Shown: positions 17,780 to 27,303, numbered from the stretch's first letter. The stretch is DNA of 64,000 bases from Limisphaera sp049537155 (GCF_049537155.1 NZ_JBMVQZ010000008.1:123497-187496); one strand, 5' to 3'. The notes: a model not told the origin generated them from the letters alone. A program made the numbers and translations.

Positions 17780-18541
17780 ATGTCGGAAGACAGCCTGGTG
17801 GTGAACGAGATTTTTTTCAGCTTGCAGGGCGAGAGCAGCTGGTCGGGTCTGCCGTGCGTGTTTGTGCGTCTGACCGGCTGTCCGTTGCGTTGTTCCTATT
17901 GCGACACGGCCTATGCCTTCCGGGAAGGGCGTCGGATGAGTCGCGCAGCGATCCTGGAGGAGGTCACGCGGAGGGCCCGGCCGTTCCGGCAGGCGGACCT
18001 GCGGGTGCCGGGTCGGGATGGCGAAGCCGTCCGGCTGCCGCTGGTGGAGGTGACCGGCGGTGAACCGCTGGCGCAACCCGGGGTGTTGCCGCTGCTGCGG
18101 GTGTTGTGCGATGCCGGGTACACGGTCCTGCTGGAGACCAGCGGCGCGCTGGACATCCGGCCCGTGGACCCGCGGGTGCACCGGATCATGGATCTCAAAT
18201 GCCCCAGCAGCGGCGAGGTGGATCGGAACCGGTGGGAGAACCTGGAGGTGCTCCGGCCCACGGACGAGCTGAAGTTCGTCATCGGCACCGTGGAGGATTA
18301 TGAGTGGGCGCGCGACCAGATCCTGGGCCGACAATTGCACCGGCTCTGTCCGATCCTGATCTCCTGGGCGCACCCCCTCACGCCTGCCCAGCAGGATCCG
18401 GTGCTGAAACCTGTCCCGGCCGGTCAACGCCGGTTGAGCCCGCGTGAACTGGCGGAACGGGTACTGGCGGATGCCCTGCCGGTGCGGTTTCAGACCCAAC
18501 TGCACAAATGGATCTGGCCGCCCGACCAACGCGGAGTTTGA
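17780..18541 (+). CDS. queE: 7-carboxy-7-deazaguanine synthase (radical SAM)
   Basis: QueE converts 6-carboxytetrahydropterin to 7-carboxy-7-deazaguanine in queuosine and preQ0 synthesis. The 253-residue product has the substrate motif NEIFFSLQGESSWSGLPCVF. The radical-SAM cluster cysteines are Cys34, Cys38 and Cys41 (CxxxCxxC in TGCPLRCSYCDT). It also has the SAM motif VTGGEPLAQ and a C-terminal QLHKWIW, all typical. The ATG at 17780 follows a short divergent gap to the LON-domain gene. queC, queD and queF are not in the window. It is followed 76 bases later by an aminotransferase gene. Confidence 0.95.
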   Translation: MSEDSLVVNEIFFSLQGESSWSGLPCVFVRLTGCPLRCSYCDTAYAFREGRRMSRAAILEEVTRRARPFRQADLRVPGRDGEAVRLPLVEVTGGEPLAQPGVLPLLRVLCDAGYTVLLETSGALDIRPVDPRVHRIMDLKCPSSGEVDRNRWENLEVLRPTDELKFVIGTVEDYEWARDQILGRQLHRLCPILISWAHPLTPAQQDPVLKPVPAGQRRLSPRELAERVLADALPVRFQTQLHKWIWPPDQRGV

Positions 18542-18617
18542 CGGGGGTAGGGCGGGTCGGACGGCGGGACAGGATGGCGGCGGAGGTCAGGCGGGCGGCG
18601 ATCCGCGTTCGAGAGGC

Positions 18618-19979
18618 ATGGGTAGGCAGACAGGCAAGATATCGGGCAACCGTGCCCGGTTGGAGACCTTGAGGCGTCACGAGGCGCCGAACGTGACCTT
18701 TGTGGATCCGGACGGGCGGTGGCCCGTGGTCTGGGCACGGGCGCGTGGCCCGTGGGTGTGGGATGTGGAGGGCCGGCGGTATCTGGATCTGACGGCGGCG
18801 TTTGGCGTGGCGATGGCGGGGCATGGGAACCCGGGCTTGGTCCGGGCCCTGCGGGGTCAAATCCGGGAGTTGATCCACGGCATGGGGGACGTGCATCCGC
18901 ACGTGCGAAAGATCGAGTTGTTGCGGGAGCTGAGCCGGATCACGTTCGAGCGCTGGACCCGGGGGCGCCGCGCCGGAATGGAAGGGCGGGCCATTCTGGC
19001 CTGCACGGGGTTCGAGGCCGTGGAAGTGGCGCTGAAAACGGCCTGCCGTGCCACAGGGCGGCCGTGGGTGGCGGCTTTCGAGGGCGGGTACCACGGGCTC
19101 GGGTACGGGGCGCTGAACGTGACGCATCGGGATTTGTTCCGGCAACCGTTCGAATCGCAGTTGAGGCGGTTCGGGCGTTTTGTGCCGTTTCCGGCGCGGG
19201 AGGCCGACGTGCCGCTGGTGGAAGCGTGCCTGGAACGTCTGCATCGCCGGCACGGGCTCGGTGCGGTGCTGGTGGAACCGGTGCAGGGGCGTGGCGGCAT
19301 CCGCGTTCCGCCCGGATCGTTCCTGCCGCGCTTGCGGGCGTGGTGCGATGCCCGCGGAGTGTTGTTGGTGCTCGACGAGATCTTCACCGGGTTCGGCCGG
19401 ACCGGTGCGTGGTTTGCCTGCGAACACGCCGGTGTGGTGCCGGACGTGATCTGCCTGGGCAAGGCCCTCACGGGCGGTTTTCCGCTTTCGGCGTGCGTGG
19501 GGAGGTCGGATCTGATGGAGGCGGCGTGGCCGCCCTCGCAAGGGGAGGCCCTTCATACGAGCACGTTCCAGGGGAACCCGCTCGGGTGCTGCATGGCCCT
19601 GGCGCAGATCCGGACCCTGGAGGAGCGCGGTCTGGCGGAGCGGGCGGCGCGACTGGGTGGATGGTTGATGGATCGCCTGCGCTTGCTGGAGCCGGCGCGC
19701 GGCTTGGAGTACGAGGTGCGCGGACTCGGTCTGATGGTGGGCCTGGAGGTGCGGCGCAGCGACGGGCGGCCGGCCACGCCGGTGGTGTGGGAAGCTCTGA
19801 AGCGGATGCGGGAGCGCGGCTTTTTGTTGCTACCGGAGGGTGCCGAAGCCAACGTGGTGGCCTTTACGCCGCCGCTGACGATCAGCCGGACGGCTCTGGA
19901 CCGCGCGGTGGCCGCTCTTGGCGACGCCCTCGCCGGGGCGGCCCGTCAGTTGGCGCGGCAGGGAGGGAAGGAGGCATGA
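18618..19979 (+). CDS. Class III PLP-dependent aminotransferase
   Basis: This is an omega-aminotransferase-like enzyme (ornithine/GABA/acetylornithine superfamily) acting in the cytoplasm. The 453-residue product has VWDVEGRRYLDLTAAFGVAMAG-like family opening, the PLP phosphate-binding GFEAVEVALKTA, the Asp motif VLLVLDEIFTGFGRTGAWFA, the Schiff-base Lys in ICLGKALTGGFPLSA, and HTSTFQGNPLGC. The start at 18618 has GAGAGG very close upstream; the frame is open further into queE without conservation. Its stop overlaps rsmA by ATGA. Substrate cannot be told from sequence; 4-aminobutyrate or a similar amine is likeliest. Confidence 0.85.
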   Translation: MGRQTGKISGNRARLETLRRHEAPNVTFVDPDGRWPVVWARARGPWVWDVEGRRYLDLTAAFGVAMAGHGNPGLVRALRGQIRELIHGMGDVHPHVRKIELLRELSRITFERWTRGRRAGMEGRAILACTGFEAVEVALKTACRATGRPWVAAFEGGYHGLGYGALNVTHRDLFRQPFESQLRRFGRFVPFPAREADVPLVEACLERLHRRHGLGAVLVEPVQGRGGIRVPPGSFLPRLRAWCDARGVLLVLDEIFTGFGRTGAWFACEHAGVVPDVICLGKALTGGFPLSACVGRSDLMEAAWPPSQGEALHTSTFQGNPLGCCMALAQIRTLEERGLAERAARLGGWLMDRLRLLEPARGLEYEVRGLGLMVGLEVRRSDGRPATPVVWEALKRMRERGFLLLPEGAEANVVAFTPPLTISRTALDRAVAALGDALAGAARQLARQGGKEA

Positions 19980-20794
19980 GATTGTCCGAGATGCGCACCC
20001 TGCTGGAGTCGGAGGGCATCCGGCTGAGCCGCCGGCTGGGCCAGCATTTCATGCATGATGCCCATCAACTGGACCGGATGGTGACCGCGGCCGGATTGCG
20101 CGAGGGTACGCCGGTGCTGGAGATCGGGCCCGGTCTGGGTCCGTTGACGGAACGGTTGTTGGCCGCCGGTGCGCGGGTGCGGGCGATCGAGAAGGACGCC
20201 CGGCTGGCGCGGCTGTTGGGGGAGCGGCTGGGGCATCACGCGCGCCTTGAGGTTTGGGTTCGGGATGCGCTGGAATACCTGCAGGAGGAAAAGCCGGACC
20301 TGGACGCATGGTGCGTGGTGTCGAATCTGCCCTACTCGGTGGCCTCGCCCTTATTGGTGGAGCTGGCGTCACTGGAACGTCCTCCGGTCCGGCTGGTGGT
20401 GACGGTGCAGGCGGAGGTGGCGGACCGGATCGCCGCGCGGGCGGGTGATCCGGCCTACGGGCTTTTGACGTTGCTGGTGCAACGGACGTATCAGCCGGGG
20501 ACGCGGTTCCGGATCCCTGCCACGTGTTTTTATCCGGTGCCCAGGGTGGACTCGACGTGCATGGTGCTGGAACGGTGTCCGAAGGTGCCGCCGGAGTTGC
20601 GGGAGGTGTTTGACCGGTTGGTGCGGCGGGCGTTTTCTCAGAGGCGGAAGCAGATGTTCAAGCTGCTCCGGGCGGAATGGCCCGAGTCGAAGCTGGCGGA
20701 AGCATTCGATCGGCTCGGACTGTCGCGGGCGGTCCGGGGCGAGGCGGTGTCGCTGGAGCAGTACGTGGAGCTGGCCCGCGCCTTGCAGACATGA
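19976..20794 (+). CDS. rsmA: 16S rRNA dimethyladenosine transferase
   Basis: RsmA (KsgA) dimethylates two adjacent adenines near the 3' end of 16S rRNA during 30S maturation. The 272-residue product has the N-terminal LGQHFMHD (residues 21-28), SAM motif I VLEIGPGLGPLTERLL at about 48, acidic motif AIEKDARL, the NLPY catalytic motif at 117-120, and FYPVPRVDSTCM. Length is normal. The ATG overlaps the aminotransferase stop and the TGA overlaps the next ATG, both as ATGA. This places it in the middle of a tightly coupled operon. Confidence 0.96.
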   Translation: MRLSEMRTLLESEGIRLSRRLGQHFMHDAHQLDRMVTAAGLREGTPVLEIGPGLGPLTERLLAAGARVRAIEKDARLARLLGERLGHHARLEVWVRDALEYLQEEKPDLDAWCVVSNLPYSVASPLLVELASLERPPVRLVVTVQAEVADRIAARAGDPAYGLLTLLVQRTYQPGTRFRIPATCFYPVPRVDSTCMVLERCPKVPPELREVFDRLVRRAFSQRRKQMFKLLRAEWPESKLAEAFDRLGLSRAVRGEAVSLEQYVELARALQT

Positions 20795-21333
20795 ACACGA
20801 CCGAATGGTTCGACGTGGTGAACGAACGGGACGAGGTGATCGGCCGGGCGCCGCGGGGTGAGGTGCACGGTCGCCGGCTGCGCCACCGGGCGGTGCACGT
20901 GTTGGTGTTCAATGCCCGGGGCCAGCTCTTCCTGCAGAAGCGCTCCCAGCAAAAGGATCGCGAGCCCGGTGTGTGGGATTCTTCCGCCTCGGGTCACGTG
21001 GATGCCGGCGAGGATTACGACGCCGCGGCGGTCCGGGAATTGCAGGAGGAACTGGGCGTGCGGGCTCATGCGCCTCCGGAGCGCTGGTTCAAGCTGGAGG
21101 CCTGTCCGGAGACGGACCAGGAATTTGTGTGGGTTTACCGGTTGCGGCACGAGGGCCCTTTCGTCTGGCCGCCGGAGGAGATTGAGGACGGTGCGTGGTT
21201 CGATCCGGCGGTCGTATCCCGTTGGGTGCGTCAACAACCCGGCGTTTTCGCGCAGGCCTTCCGGCATTTGTGGGCGGAGGTGGAAAGGCGCGGGCTGGCC
21301 AGCCGGGCTGCCACTCCACAGGCTCTTCGGTGA
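20791..21333 (+). CDS. Nudix hydrolase, isopentenyl-diphosphate isomerase-like
   Basis: The 180-residue product belongs to the Nudix superfamily, which cleaves nucleoside diphosphates linked to another group or, in the IDI branch, isomerises isopentenyl diphosphate. The full Nudix box Gx5Ex7REUxEExGU is present at residues 68-90 (GHVDAGE then RELQEELGV). The opening EWFDVVNERDEVIGRAPR and HRAVHVLVFNARGQLFLQKR resemble YfcD/IDI-type proteins, but the IDI catalytic Cys motif is not evident. It starts in an ATGA overlap with rsmA. The exact substrate is unknown. Confidence 0.85.
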   Translation: MNTTEWFDVVNERDEVIGRAPRGEVHGRRLRHRAVHVLVFNARGQLFLQKRSQQKDREPGVWDSSASGHVDAGEDYDAAAVRELQEELGVRAHAPPERWFKLEACPETDQEFVWVYRLRHEGPFVWPPEEIEDGAWFDPAVVSRWVRQQPGVFAQAFRHLWAEVERRGLASRAATPQALR

Positions 21334-21451
21334 GATCCCGTGCCCGCGAGGGGTCGAAAGGGCGCGACCGTGCCGAACCTCCGGTCCTTCAGCGGGGTGG
21401 CAAACAGGGTCGGCTCGACCCGCGGGAGCGCTGCCGGGTAAGGTGACGCCC

Positions 21452-22711
21452 ATGGAAGGTCGGCTGGTGAGCCTGCTGGGGCTGGGGACGATGGTTACCC
21501 TGGCCTGGGTGTGCTCGGCGGACCGCCGCCGGTTTCCGTGGCGAACGGTCGGTTGGGGCCTGGTTCTTCAGTTCGTGTTGGCCCTGCTGTTGCTCAAGAC
21601 CACCGGCGGCCAGGCGGTGTTTGCCGCGGCCGGCCGCGCCGTTCGGGCGTTGACGGCCTGCGCGGACGAGGGTAGCCGGTTTGTATTCGGTCCCCTGGCC
21701 GACACCTCCCTGATGAACGAGGTCTTCCGCGGAGGTGGTCTGGTGTTCGCGATTCTGGTGACCGGCACGATCATCCTGGTCTCGAGTCTTTCGGCGCTGT
21801 TGTATCACTGGGGCGTGTTGCAGCGGGTGGTGCGCGCGATGGCGTGGGTGATGCGGCGGCTGATGGGGACGAGTGGCGCCGAAACCCTCTCGGCCGCGGC
21901 CAATGTCTTCATGGGTCAGACCGAGGCCCCTTTGCTGGTGCGGCCTTACATCCCCTTCATGACGCGAAGTGAACTGCTCTGTTTGATGACCGGCGGCATG
22001 GCCACCATTGCGGGCGGCGTGGCGGCGGTGTACGCCCGGATGGGGGCGGAAGCCGGGCACCCGGAGATGGCGGGTCACCTGCTGACGGCCTCGGTGATGA
22101 ACGCGCCGGCCGCGTTGCTGATGGCCAAGATCCTGGTCCCTGAGACCGAGACGAGCCGGACGGCCGGTGGCCGGTTGGAGGATCCTCCCCGGACGACGGT
22201 GAACAGTTTGGACGCCCTGTGCCATGGGGCGGGTGAGGGACTTCGCCTTTCGCTGAACGTGCTGGCCATGCTGATTGCCTTTGTGGCGCTGGTGGCGTTG
22301 GTCAACGGGCTGCTGGCGGCGCCGCAGAGGTGGTTTGGTGTGGGCGAGCCGGTCCGATTGGAGGATCTGCTCGGCTGGTTGAACGCACCGTTTGCATGGT
22401 TGCTGGGGGTTCCGTGGGCGGACTGCCTCGCCGTGGGCCGGATCCTGGGCGAACGGATCGTGCTGAACGAGTTCATCGGGTACGCCACCCTCACGCATCC
22501 GGACACGGTGGTGAGCGAGCGTGGGTTCATCCTGGCCACGTACGCGTTGTGCGGTTTTGCCAATTTCACCAGCATAGCGATTCAGGTGGGGGGAATCGGT
22601 TCATTGGCGCCGGAGCGCCGCGGGGAGATGGCGCGGCTGGGCGTGCGCGCCATGTTGGGCGGGGTGCTGGCAACCTATGCCACTGCGTGCATGGTTGGGA
22701 TTCTCCTGTAG
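21452..22711 (+). CDS. Concentrative nucleoside transporter (NupC family)
   Basis: This is an inner-membrane nucleoside/cation symporter. The 419-residue product has about eight or more hydrophobic helices and the CNT signatures VFMGQTEAPLLVRPYIPFMT, LMTGGMATIAGGV, ERIVLNEFIGYATL and YALCGFANFTSIAIQVGGIG. These contain the residues that bind ribose and the coupling ion. The ATG at 21452 follows AAGGTGA at a good spacing. The frame is open far upstream but overlaps the Nudix gene. It probably belongs to the same transcript, 118 bases after the Nudix stop, though a separate promoter is possible. Confidence 0.92.
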   Translation: MEGRLVSLLGLGTMVTLAWVCSADRRRFPWRTVGWGLVLQFVLALLLLKTTGGQAVFAAAGRAVRALTACADEGSRFVFGPLADTSLMNEVFRGGGLVFAILVTGTIILVSSLSALLYHWGVLQRVVRAMAWVMRRLMGTSGAETLSAAANVFMGQTEAPLLVRPYIPFMTRSELLCLMTGGMATIAGGVAAVYARMGAEAGHPEMAGHLLTASVMNAPAALLMAKILVPETETSRTAGGRLEDPPRTTVNSLDALCHGAGEGLRLSLNVLAMLIAFVALVALVNGLLAAPQRWFGVGEPVRLEDLLGWLNAPFAWLLGVPWADCLAVGRILGERIVLNEFIGYATLTHPDTVVSERGFILATYALCGFANFTSIAIQVGGIGSLAPERRGEMARLGVRAMLGGVLATYATACMVGILL

Positions 22712-23208
22712 GACCGGGCCGGCGGACGTTGGCGGGACCGGACCATGATGACGCCGTGGCGGGGAGGTTGGGCTGCTGGTGGGCGTGGGCCGGCGGCGGG
22801 CCGGCGGTGTCGGGTGGCCGTGATGCTGGGGGGTGTTTGGACCGGACCGGCGCGACGGATCTGCCCGCCCGGGCGGGCTTTCGGCTTCCAAGGAAGGGTG
22901 TGCGGCCGCGCCGGTGAGGGTTCCCCCGTTTTCGGGTGGGGTGGGATTGCGTTTTGGCGGGCTGCGAGGTTGCGCATTCGGGATTGACACCCCGGGTCGG
23001 TGCGGGTTGAACTGGGCGGCGATTACTGTGGAAAGCTTAGAAATGGCATTCCAAGTGGTCGCGGGACTGCCCGGGCACGGATTGGACAGGTCCGGCCTTC
23101 GGCCGTTGGGGTCCCGGGATGCCGGCTTTCCTGTGGCGGTTGGCCCGAACGAGGCGGGTCGATCGCGTGGGTCTGGTTCCGGATGAGCCTCGCGGAGGAG
23201 AACCTGCC
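22712..23208. other. Intergenic region before the sodium symporter
   Basis: These 497 bases have no credible coding frame. A perfect -35 consensus TTGACA lies at 22984-22989, but the hexamer 17 bases downstream (TTGAAC) matches the -10 consensus at only three positions. It is a weak candidate promoter for the symporter. No terminator with a T-run was seen after the NupC gene. Confidence 0.45.
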
Positions 23209-24897
23209 ATGCACTGGATCGACTGGGTCGTCATTTTCCTGTACTTCGTGCTGATTGCCTGGATCGCGTGGTGGTACGGGCGGCACCAGCGGGACACGAC
23301 GGACTACTTTCTGGCGGGTCGCAACGCCGGGTGGGTGGTGATCGGTGCCTCGATTTTCACATCCAACATCGGGTCGGAACACATCGTGGGCCTGGCCGGG
23401 CAGGGGGCCTCCACCGGCATGGCGATGGCTCACTGGGAGTTGCACGCGTGGTGTTTGATCGTGTTGGCGGGGTTGTTCGTGCCCTTCTATTACAAGTCCC
23501 GGGTGGCGACGATTCCGGAGTTCTTGGAAAAACGGTTCAGCTCGCGGACGCGCTGGGTGCTTTCGTGTGTCTCCCTGGTGGCCTACGTGTTCACGAAGGT
23601 GAGCGTGACGGTGTACGCGGGTGCGGTGGTGTTTCAGGCGTTGTTGCCGGACACGTTCGGCAGCCCGCAGAACGCGTTCTGGGTGGGGGCGTTCAGCACG
23701 GTGGTGATCACCGGCATCTACACGGTGTTCGGCGGGATGCGCGCCATCATGAACACGGCCACCCCGCAGGCGGTGATCATTCTGTTTGGTTCGTTTGTCA
23801 TCACGGCCATCGGGTTGAGCAAGCTGGGGGGCTGGGGCGAGCTGGTGGCCACGTGCAAGACGAATGCGGACCAGTTTGCGCTCTGGCGGCCCTTGAGTGA
23901 TCCGGATTTCCCGTGGCTGGGGGTGCTCATCGCCTCGCCCATCATCGGTCTGTGGTACTGGTGCACGGACCAGTACATCGTGCAGCGCGTGTTGTCGGCG
24001 CGTGACCTGACCACGGCCCGGCGGGGCGCGTTGTTCGGCGGCGTGCTGAAGCTGTGGCCGGTCTTGATCTTCCTGATCCCCGGCATGATCGGTTGGGCGC
24101 TGCATCAGAAGGGGATCATCCAGTTGCCGCCCAGGATCGTGAACGGCGAGGTGGTGGCGCCGATTGACGGCGACCAGGTGTTTCCGTCGTTGGTGCGCAT
24201 GTTGTTGCCGCCGGGCATCCGGGGCCTGATTGTGGCGTGTCTGTTGGCGGCGTTGATGAGTTCGCTCGCCTCGCTGTTCAACTCCAGCGCCTCGCTCTTC
24301 ACGGTGGACATTTATGAGAAGATCCGGCCCGGTCAGTCGGAGCAACACCTGTTGATGGTGGGCCGGATTGCCACCGCCACGGTGGTGGTGTTGGGCATCA
24401 TATGGATTCCCGTCATGGCCAAAGTTTCGGGAGGCGGCCTGTACCAGTACCTGCAAAGTGTCCAGGGTTATCTGGCGCCTCCGATCACCGCGGTGTTTTT
24501 CCTCGGATTGTTCTGGAAGCGGTTGAACAGTGCGGGGGCCACCTGGGCCCTGGGCACGGGGTTTGTTCTGGGCATGCTGAAGCTCACCATCCAGGTGTTC
24601 TTCGGCAAGGAGAAACAGTTTCAGGAACCGGCCTGGCTGGCGGCCATCGGAGATTTCAACTTCCTGTACGCGACCGGCGTGTTGTTTGCCATCAGTGCGC
24701 TTGTGATGATCGTGGCGTCGCTGTTGACCGCGCCGCCGCCCGAGGAAAAGGTGCGCGGCCTGACGTACGGTTCCATCCATCAGGAGGCCGCCGAGGAGAT
24801 CCGCAAGAGTTGGGACGCCGGTAACATCTTCATGGCATTGTTCATTCTGGCCGGCGTGCTGGGGATGTACCTGTACTTCAGTTTCTGGCTGAGCTGA
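23209..24897 (+). CDS. Sodium:solute symporter (SSS/SGLT family)
   Basis: This is an inner-membrane Na+-coupled uptake carrier, probably for a sugar or similar small solute. The 562-residue product has about 13-14 hydrophobic helices. Family motifs are TTDYFLAGRNAGWVVIGASI, FTSNIGSEHIVGLAGQG, PEFLEKRFSSRTRW, the CTDQYIVQRVLSARD segment, and ACLLAALMSSLASLFNSSAS in the SSS signature region. The charged loop before the last helix is typical of bacterial SGLT-like members. The ATG at 23209 has a strong GGAGGAG ribosome binding site at 23194-23200. Substrate is unknown. Confidence 0.9.
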   Translation: MHWIDWVVIFLYFVLIAWIAWWYGRHQRDTTDYFLAGRNAGWVVIGASIFTSNIGSEHIVGLAGQGASTGMAMAHWELHAWCLIVLAGLFVPFYYKSRVATIPEFLEKRFSSRTRWVLSCVSLVAYVFTKVSVTVYAGAVVFQALLPDTFGSPQNAFWVGAFSTVVITGIYTVFGGMRAIMNTATPQAVIILFGSFVITAIGLSKLGGWGELVATCKTNADQFALWRPLSDPDFPWLGVLIASPIIGLWYWCTDQYIVQRVLSARDLTTARRGALFGGVLKLWPVLIFLIPGMIGWALHQKGIIQLPPRIVNGEVVAPIDGDQVFPSLVRMLLPPGIRGLIVACLLAALMSSLASLFNSSASLFTVDIYEKIRPGQSEQHLLMVGRIATATVVVLGIIWIPVMAKVSGGGLYQYLQSVQGYLAPPITAVFFLGLFWKRLNSAGATWALGTGFVLGMLKLTIQVFFGKEKQFQEPAWLAAIGDFNFLYATGVLFAISALVMIVASLLTAPPPEEKVRGLTYGSIHQEAAEEIRKSWDAGNIFMALFILAGVLGMYLYFSFWLS

Positions 24898-25056
24898 GCC
24901 GGGGTCGGGTGCGCCAGACCCGGGACCCGTCCGCCACCTTCGGATGGAGCAGTGCGGGGCTTTCTTCGGCCCGGACGGGCGGTGCGTGGAACCCGGTGGT
25001 CATGGGGGGGACGGCATCGGTCACAGCCGCCCGCAGGTTGGAACTCACCGGTTCGG

Positions 25057-26157
25057 TCAGCGGTTCAGTGCCTGCGCGAGTGCCCGCAGACAACGGTCGT
25101 TTTCCTCGGGCCGGCCGACCGATATACGGATCCACTCGGGGAGCTCGTATGCGCCCATGGGTCGGACGATGACGCCCTGCCGGAGCATGTTTTCGAAGAC
25201 CGCCTGGGCGTCGCCCACCCGGACCAGGAGGAAGTTGGCTGCGGAAGGGACGTAGTCCAACCCCAGTGCTGTGCAACCCTCGGCCAGTTGGCGGAGGCCG
25301 GCCCGGTTGAGGGCGCGGGTCCGTTCGACGTGCGCCTCGTCGTCGAGGGCCGCCAGGGCCGCGGCCTGTGCAGCGCGGTTCACGTTGAAGGGCTCGCGGA
25401 CCTTTTCGAGGGCGGCCACCAGGTCCGGGTGCCCGATCCCGTAGCCGATGCGCAGGCCGGCCAGGCCGTAGATTTTGGAGAATGTCCGGACAAGCAGGAG
25501 GTTGGGACGGCCGGACCGGATCTCGGGAAGGAAATCCGCGGGCTGGTCGAGATACTCGATGTAGGCCTCGTCCAGGACGATGAGCACGTCCGGGGGAACG
25601 CCCGCCACGAACTGCCGCAGTTCATCCGGTGTGGCGCACGTGCCGGTGGGATTGTTCGGATTGGCGATGAACACGACCCGCGTTTGCGGGGTGAGGGCGG
25701 CGCGCATGGCCGGCAGGTCATGGGCGTGGTTGCGATCGGGCACCGTGATGAGGCGGGCGCCGAACAACTGGGTCACCAGCGGATAAACGGCGAAGCAGTA
25801 GCGGGAGACCACCACATCCACCCCGGGCCGCAGCCAGGCGTGTCCGACCAGTTCGAGCACCTCGTTGGAGCCGTTGCCCAGGACGATGTGTTCGGTGCTG
25901 ACGCCGAGTTTGGCTGCCAGGCGCTGTCGGAGGGCAAAGGCGTGGCCGTCCGGGTAGAGGTGCACCGATTCGACCGCCGCGCGAAGGGCCTCCAGCGCGC
26001 GCGGGGACGGACCCAGTGGATTCTCGTTGGAGGCGAGCTTGACGATGGCGGTCGGGGCCAGGCCGTAAAGCCGCGCAATTTCCTCGATGGGACGGCCGGG
26101 CTGATAGACCGGCAGTCGATCCAACTGGGGGTTGAGAAATCGAAGCAGGGGATTCAT
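25057..26157 (-). CDS. hisC: Histidinol-phosphate aminotransferase
   Basis: HisC transaminates imidazole acetol phosphate in histidine synthesis; paralogs act on aromatic amino acids. The 366-residue fold-type I product has KLASNENPLGPSPRALEAL, the PLP motifs NGSNEV and NPNNPTG (about 166-172), the Asp motif VLDEAYIEY, the Schiff-base Lys228 in RTFSKIYGLAGLRIGYG, and the C-terminal RISVGRPEEN. The ATG at 26157 overlaps the stop of pta by ATGA. No other his gene is near, so a role in another amino-acid or cofactor route is possible. Confidence 0.9.
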   Translation of the reverse strand: MNPLLRFLNPQLDRLPVYQPGRPIEEIARLYGLAPTAIVKLASNENPLGPSPRALEALRAAVESVHLYPDGHAFALRQRLAAKLGVSTEHIVLGNGSNEVLELVGHAWLRPGVDVVVSRYCFAVYPLVTQLFGARLITVPDRNHAHDLPAMRAALTPQTRVVFIANPNNPTGTCATPDELRQFVAGVPPDVLIVLDEAYIEYLDQPADFLPEIRSGRPNLLLVRTFSKIYGLAGLRIGYGIGHPDLVAALEKVREPFNVNRAAQAAALAALDDEAHVERTRALNRAGLRQLAEGCTALGLDYVPSAANFLLVRVGDAQAVFENMLRQGVIVRPMGAYELPEWIRISVGRPEENDRCLRALAQALNR

Positions 26158-27215
26158 GGACGGGCCTCCCCGGGGATGTTCTGGCCGGCGCCGGGATACA
26201 GGAGCGGGAAATGGATGGCTTGCACACCCGTGATGGCTGCCGCGCCGAGGATGTCCCAGGCAGAGGAGCCGCGGGGGACGTTCGCGGCCGGCCGGTCCAG
26301 CCCCAGCAGGACCGGACCGTAGACCTCGGCCCGGGCCACGTGATACAGAAGGCGCGCTGCGATCTGGGCCGAGTTGAGTTCCGGAAAGATCAGTACGTTG
26401 GCGGGGGCGGGAAGGGCCAGGTCGGGGCACTTGCGGCGGCCCGCTTCGGGATCGAGCGCCACGTCAATCTGGACCTCGCCTTCGAAAATGGCCTCGAGGT
26501 TTTGCTCGCGGGCCTTCTGTCGGGCGAGGGCGGTGGCCGCGCGTACCCGGCCGGCCGACTCGTGCTCGGCGCTTCCCTTGGTGGAGAAGGAGAGGAGGGC
26601 GACGCGGGGTTTCACCCCGAGAAGGTGCCGGGCCAGGCGCGCGGTCGAGACGGCAATCTCCGCCAACTCTTCCACGGTGGGGACGGGGATGGCCGCACAG
26701 TCGGCCAGGAAAAGCACGCCCGCCTCGCCGAATCGGGAGTCGGCGAGTTCGACCACCGTACAGCCGGCCATGGTGCGGGTGTGGGGTGCCGGTCCGACGA
26801 TCTGGAGCAGGGGCCGCATGACGCCGGCCATGGTGTGGGTGGCGCCGCTGACCATGCCATCGGCCTGGTGCAGGGCGAGCATCATGCTGGCAAAGAAATT
26901 GGGCTGGAGCAGCGTTTCGCGCGCGTCGGTTTCGGGCAGGCCCCGGGCCCGGCGCAGCCGCGTGTACCGTGTGACGAACCCTTCCAGTTCTTCGCTGCGG
27001 GCCGGGTCGAGCACGCGAATGCCATCCAGGGAAAGGGCGTGCTCGCGGGCCACGGCATGGACCCGGTCACGCGATCCCAGCACGATGGGCGCGCCCAACC
27101 GGAGGGCATAAAACTGCCGTGCAGCCTGCAGGACGGCCGGTTCGGTGCCTTCCGGGAAGACGATCCGCTTGGGATGGCGCTGCAGCTTTTCGATCAGCCC
27201 CGCGATGAAACGCAT
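26154..27215 (-). CDS. pta: Phosphate acetyltransferase
   Basis: Pta interconverts acetyl-CoA and acetyl phosphate. The 353-residue product is the short, single-domain form. It has KRIVFPEGTEPAVLQAARQF, MLALHQADGMVSGATHTMAG, the conserved VALLSFSTKGSAEHES, and ANVLIFPELNSAQIAARLLY, all typical of PTA. No ackA follows; instead hisC overlaps its stop by four bases. A related phosphate butyryltransferase is a less likely alternative because the family SGATHT/FSTKGSA motifs fit acetyltransferases. Confidence 0.9.
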   Translation of the reverse strand: MRFIAGLIEKLQRHPKRIVFPEGTEPAVLQAARQFYALRLGAPIVLGSRDRVHAVAREHALSLDGIRVLDPARSEELEGFVTRYTRLRRARGLPETDARETLLQPNFFASMMLALHQADGMVSGATHTMAGVMRPLLQIVGPAPHTRTMAGCTVVELADSRFGEAGVLFLADCAAIPVPTVEELAEIAVSTARLARHLLGVKPRVALLSFSTKGSAEHESAGRVRAATALARQKAREQNLEAIFEGEVQIDVALDPEAGRRKCPDLALPAPANVLIFPELNSAQIAARLLYHVARAEVYGPVLLGLDRPAANVPRGSSAWDILGAAAITGVQAIHFPLLYPGAGQNIPGEARP

Positions 27216-27303
27216 GAGGGCTCAACTAGCGCAGCAGGGGGCAAAAGGCAATCGGCAAAACGCGTGAAGGGCCAATCGGGCTGGCCCGGACGCGGAAAGA
27301 CCT

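Noticed and set aside
24898..25056. Inverted repeat GGGTC...GACCC between the convergent symporter and hisC as a bidirectional terminator
   Set aside because: The stem is short and no T-run follows on either strand; chance is likely at this base composition.
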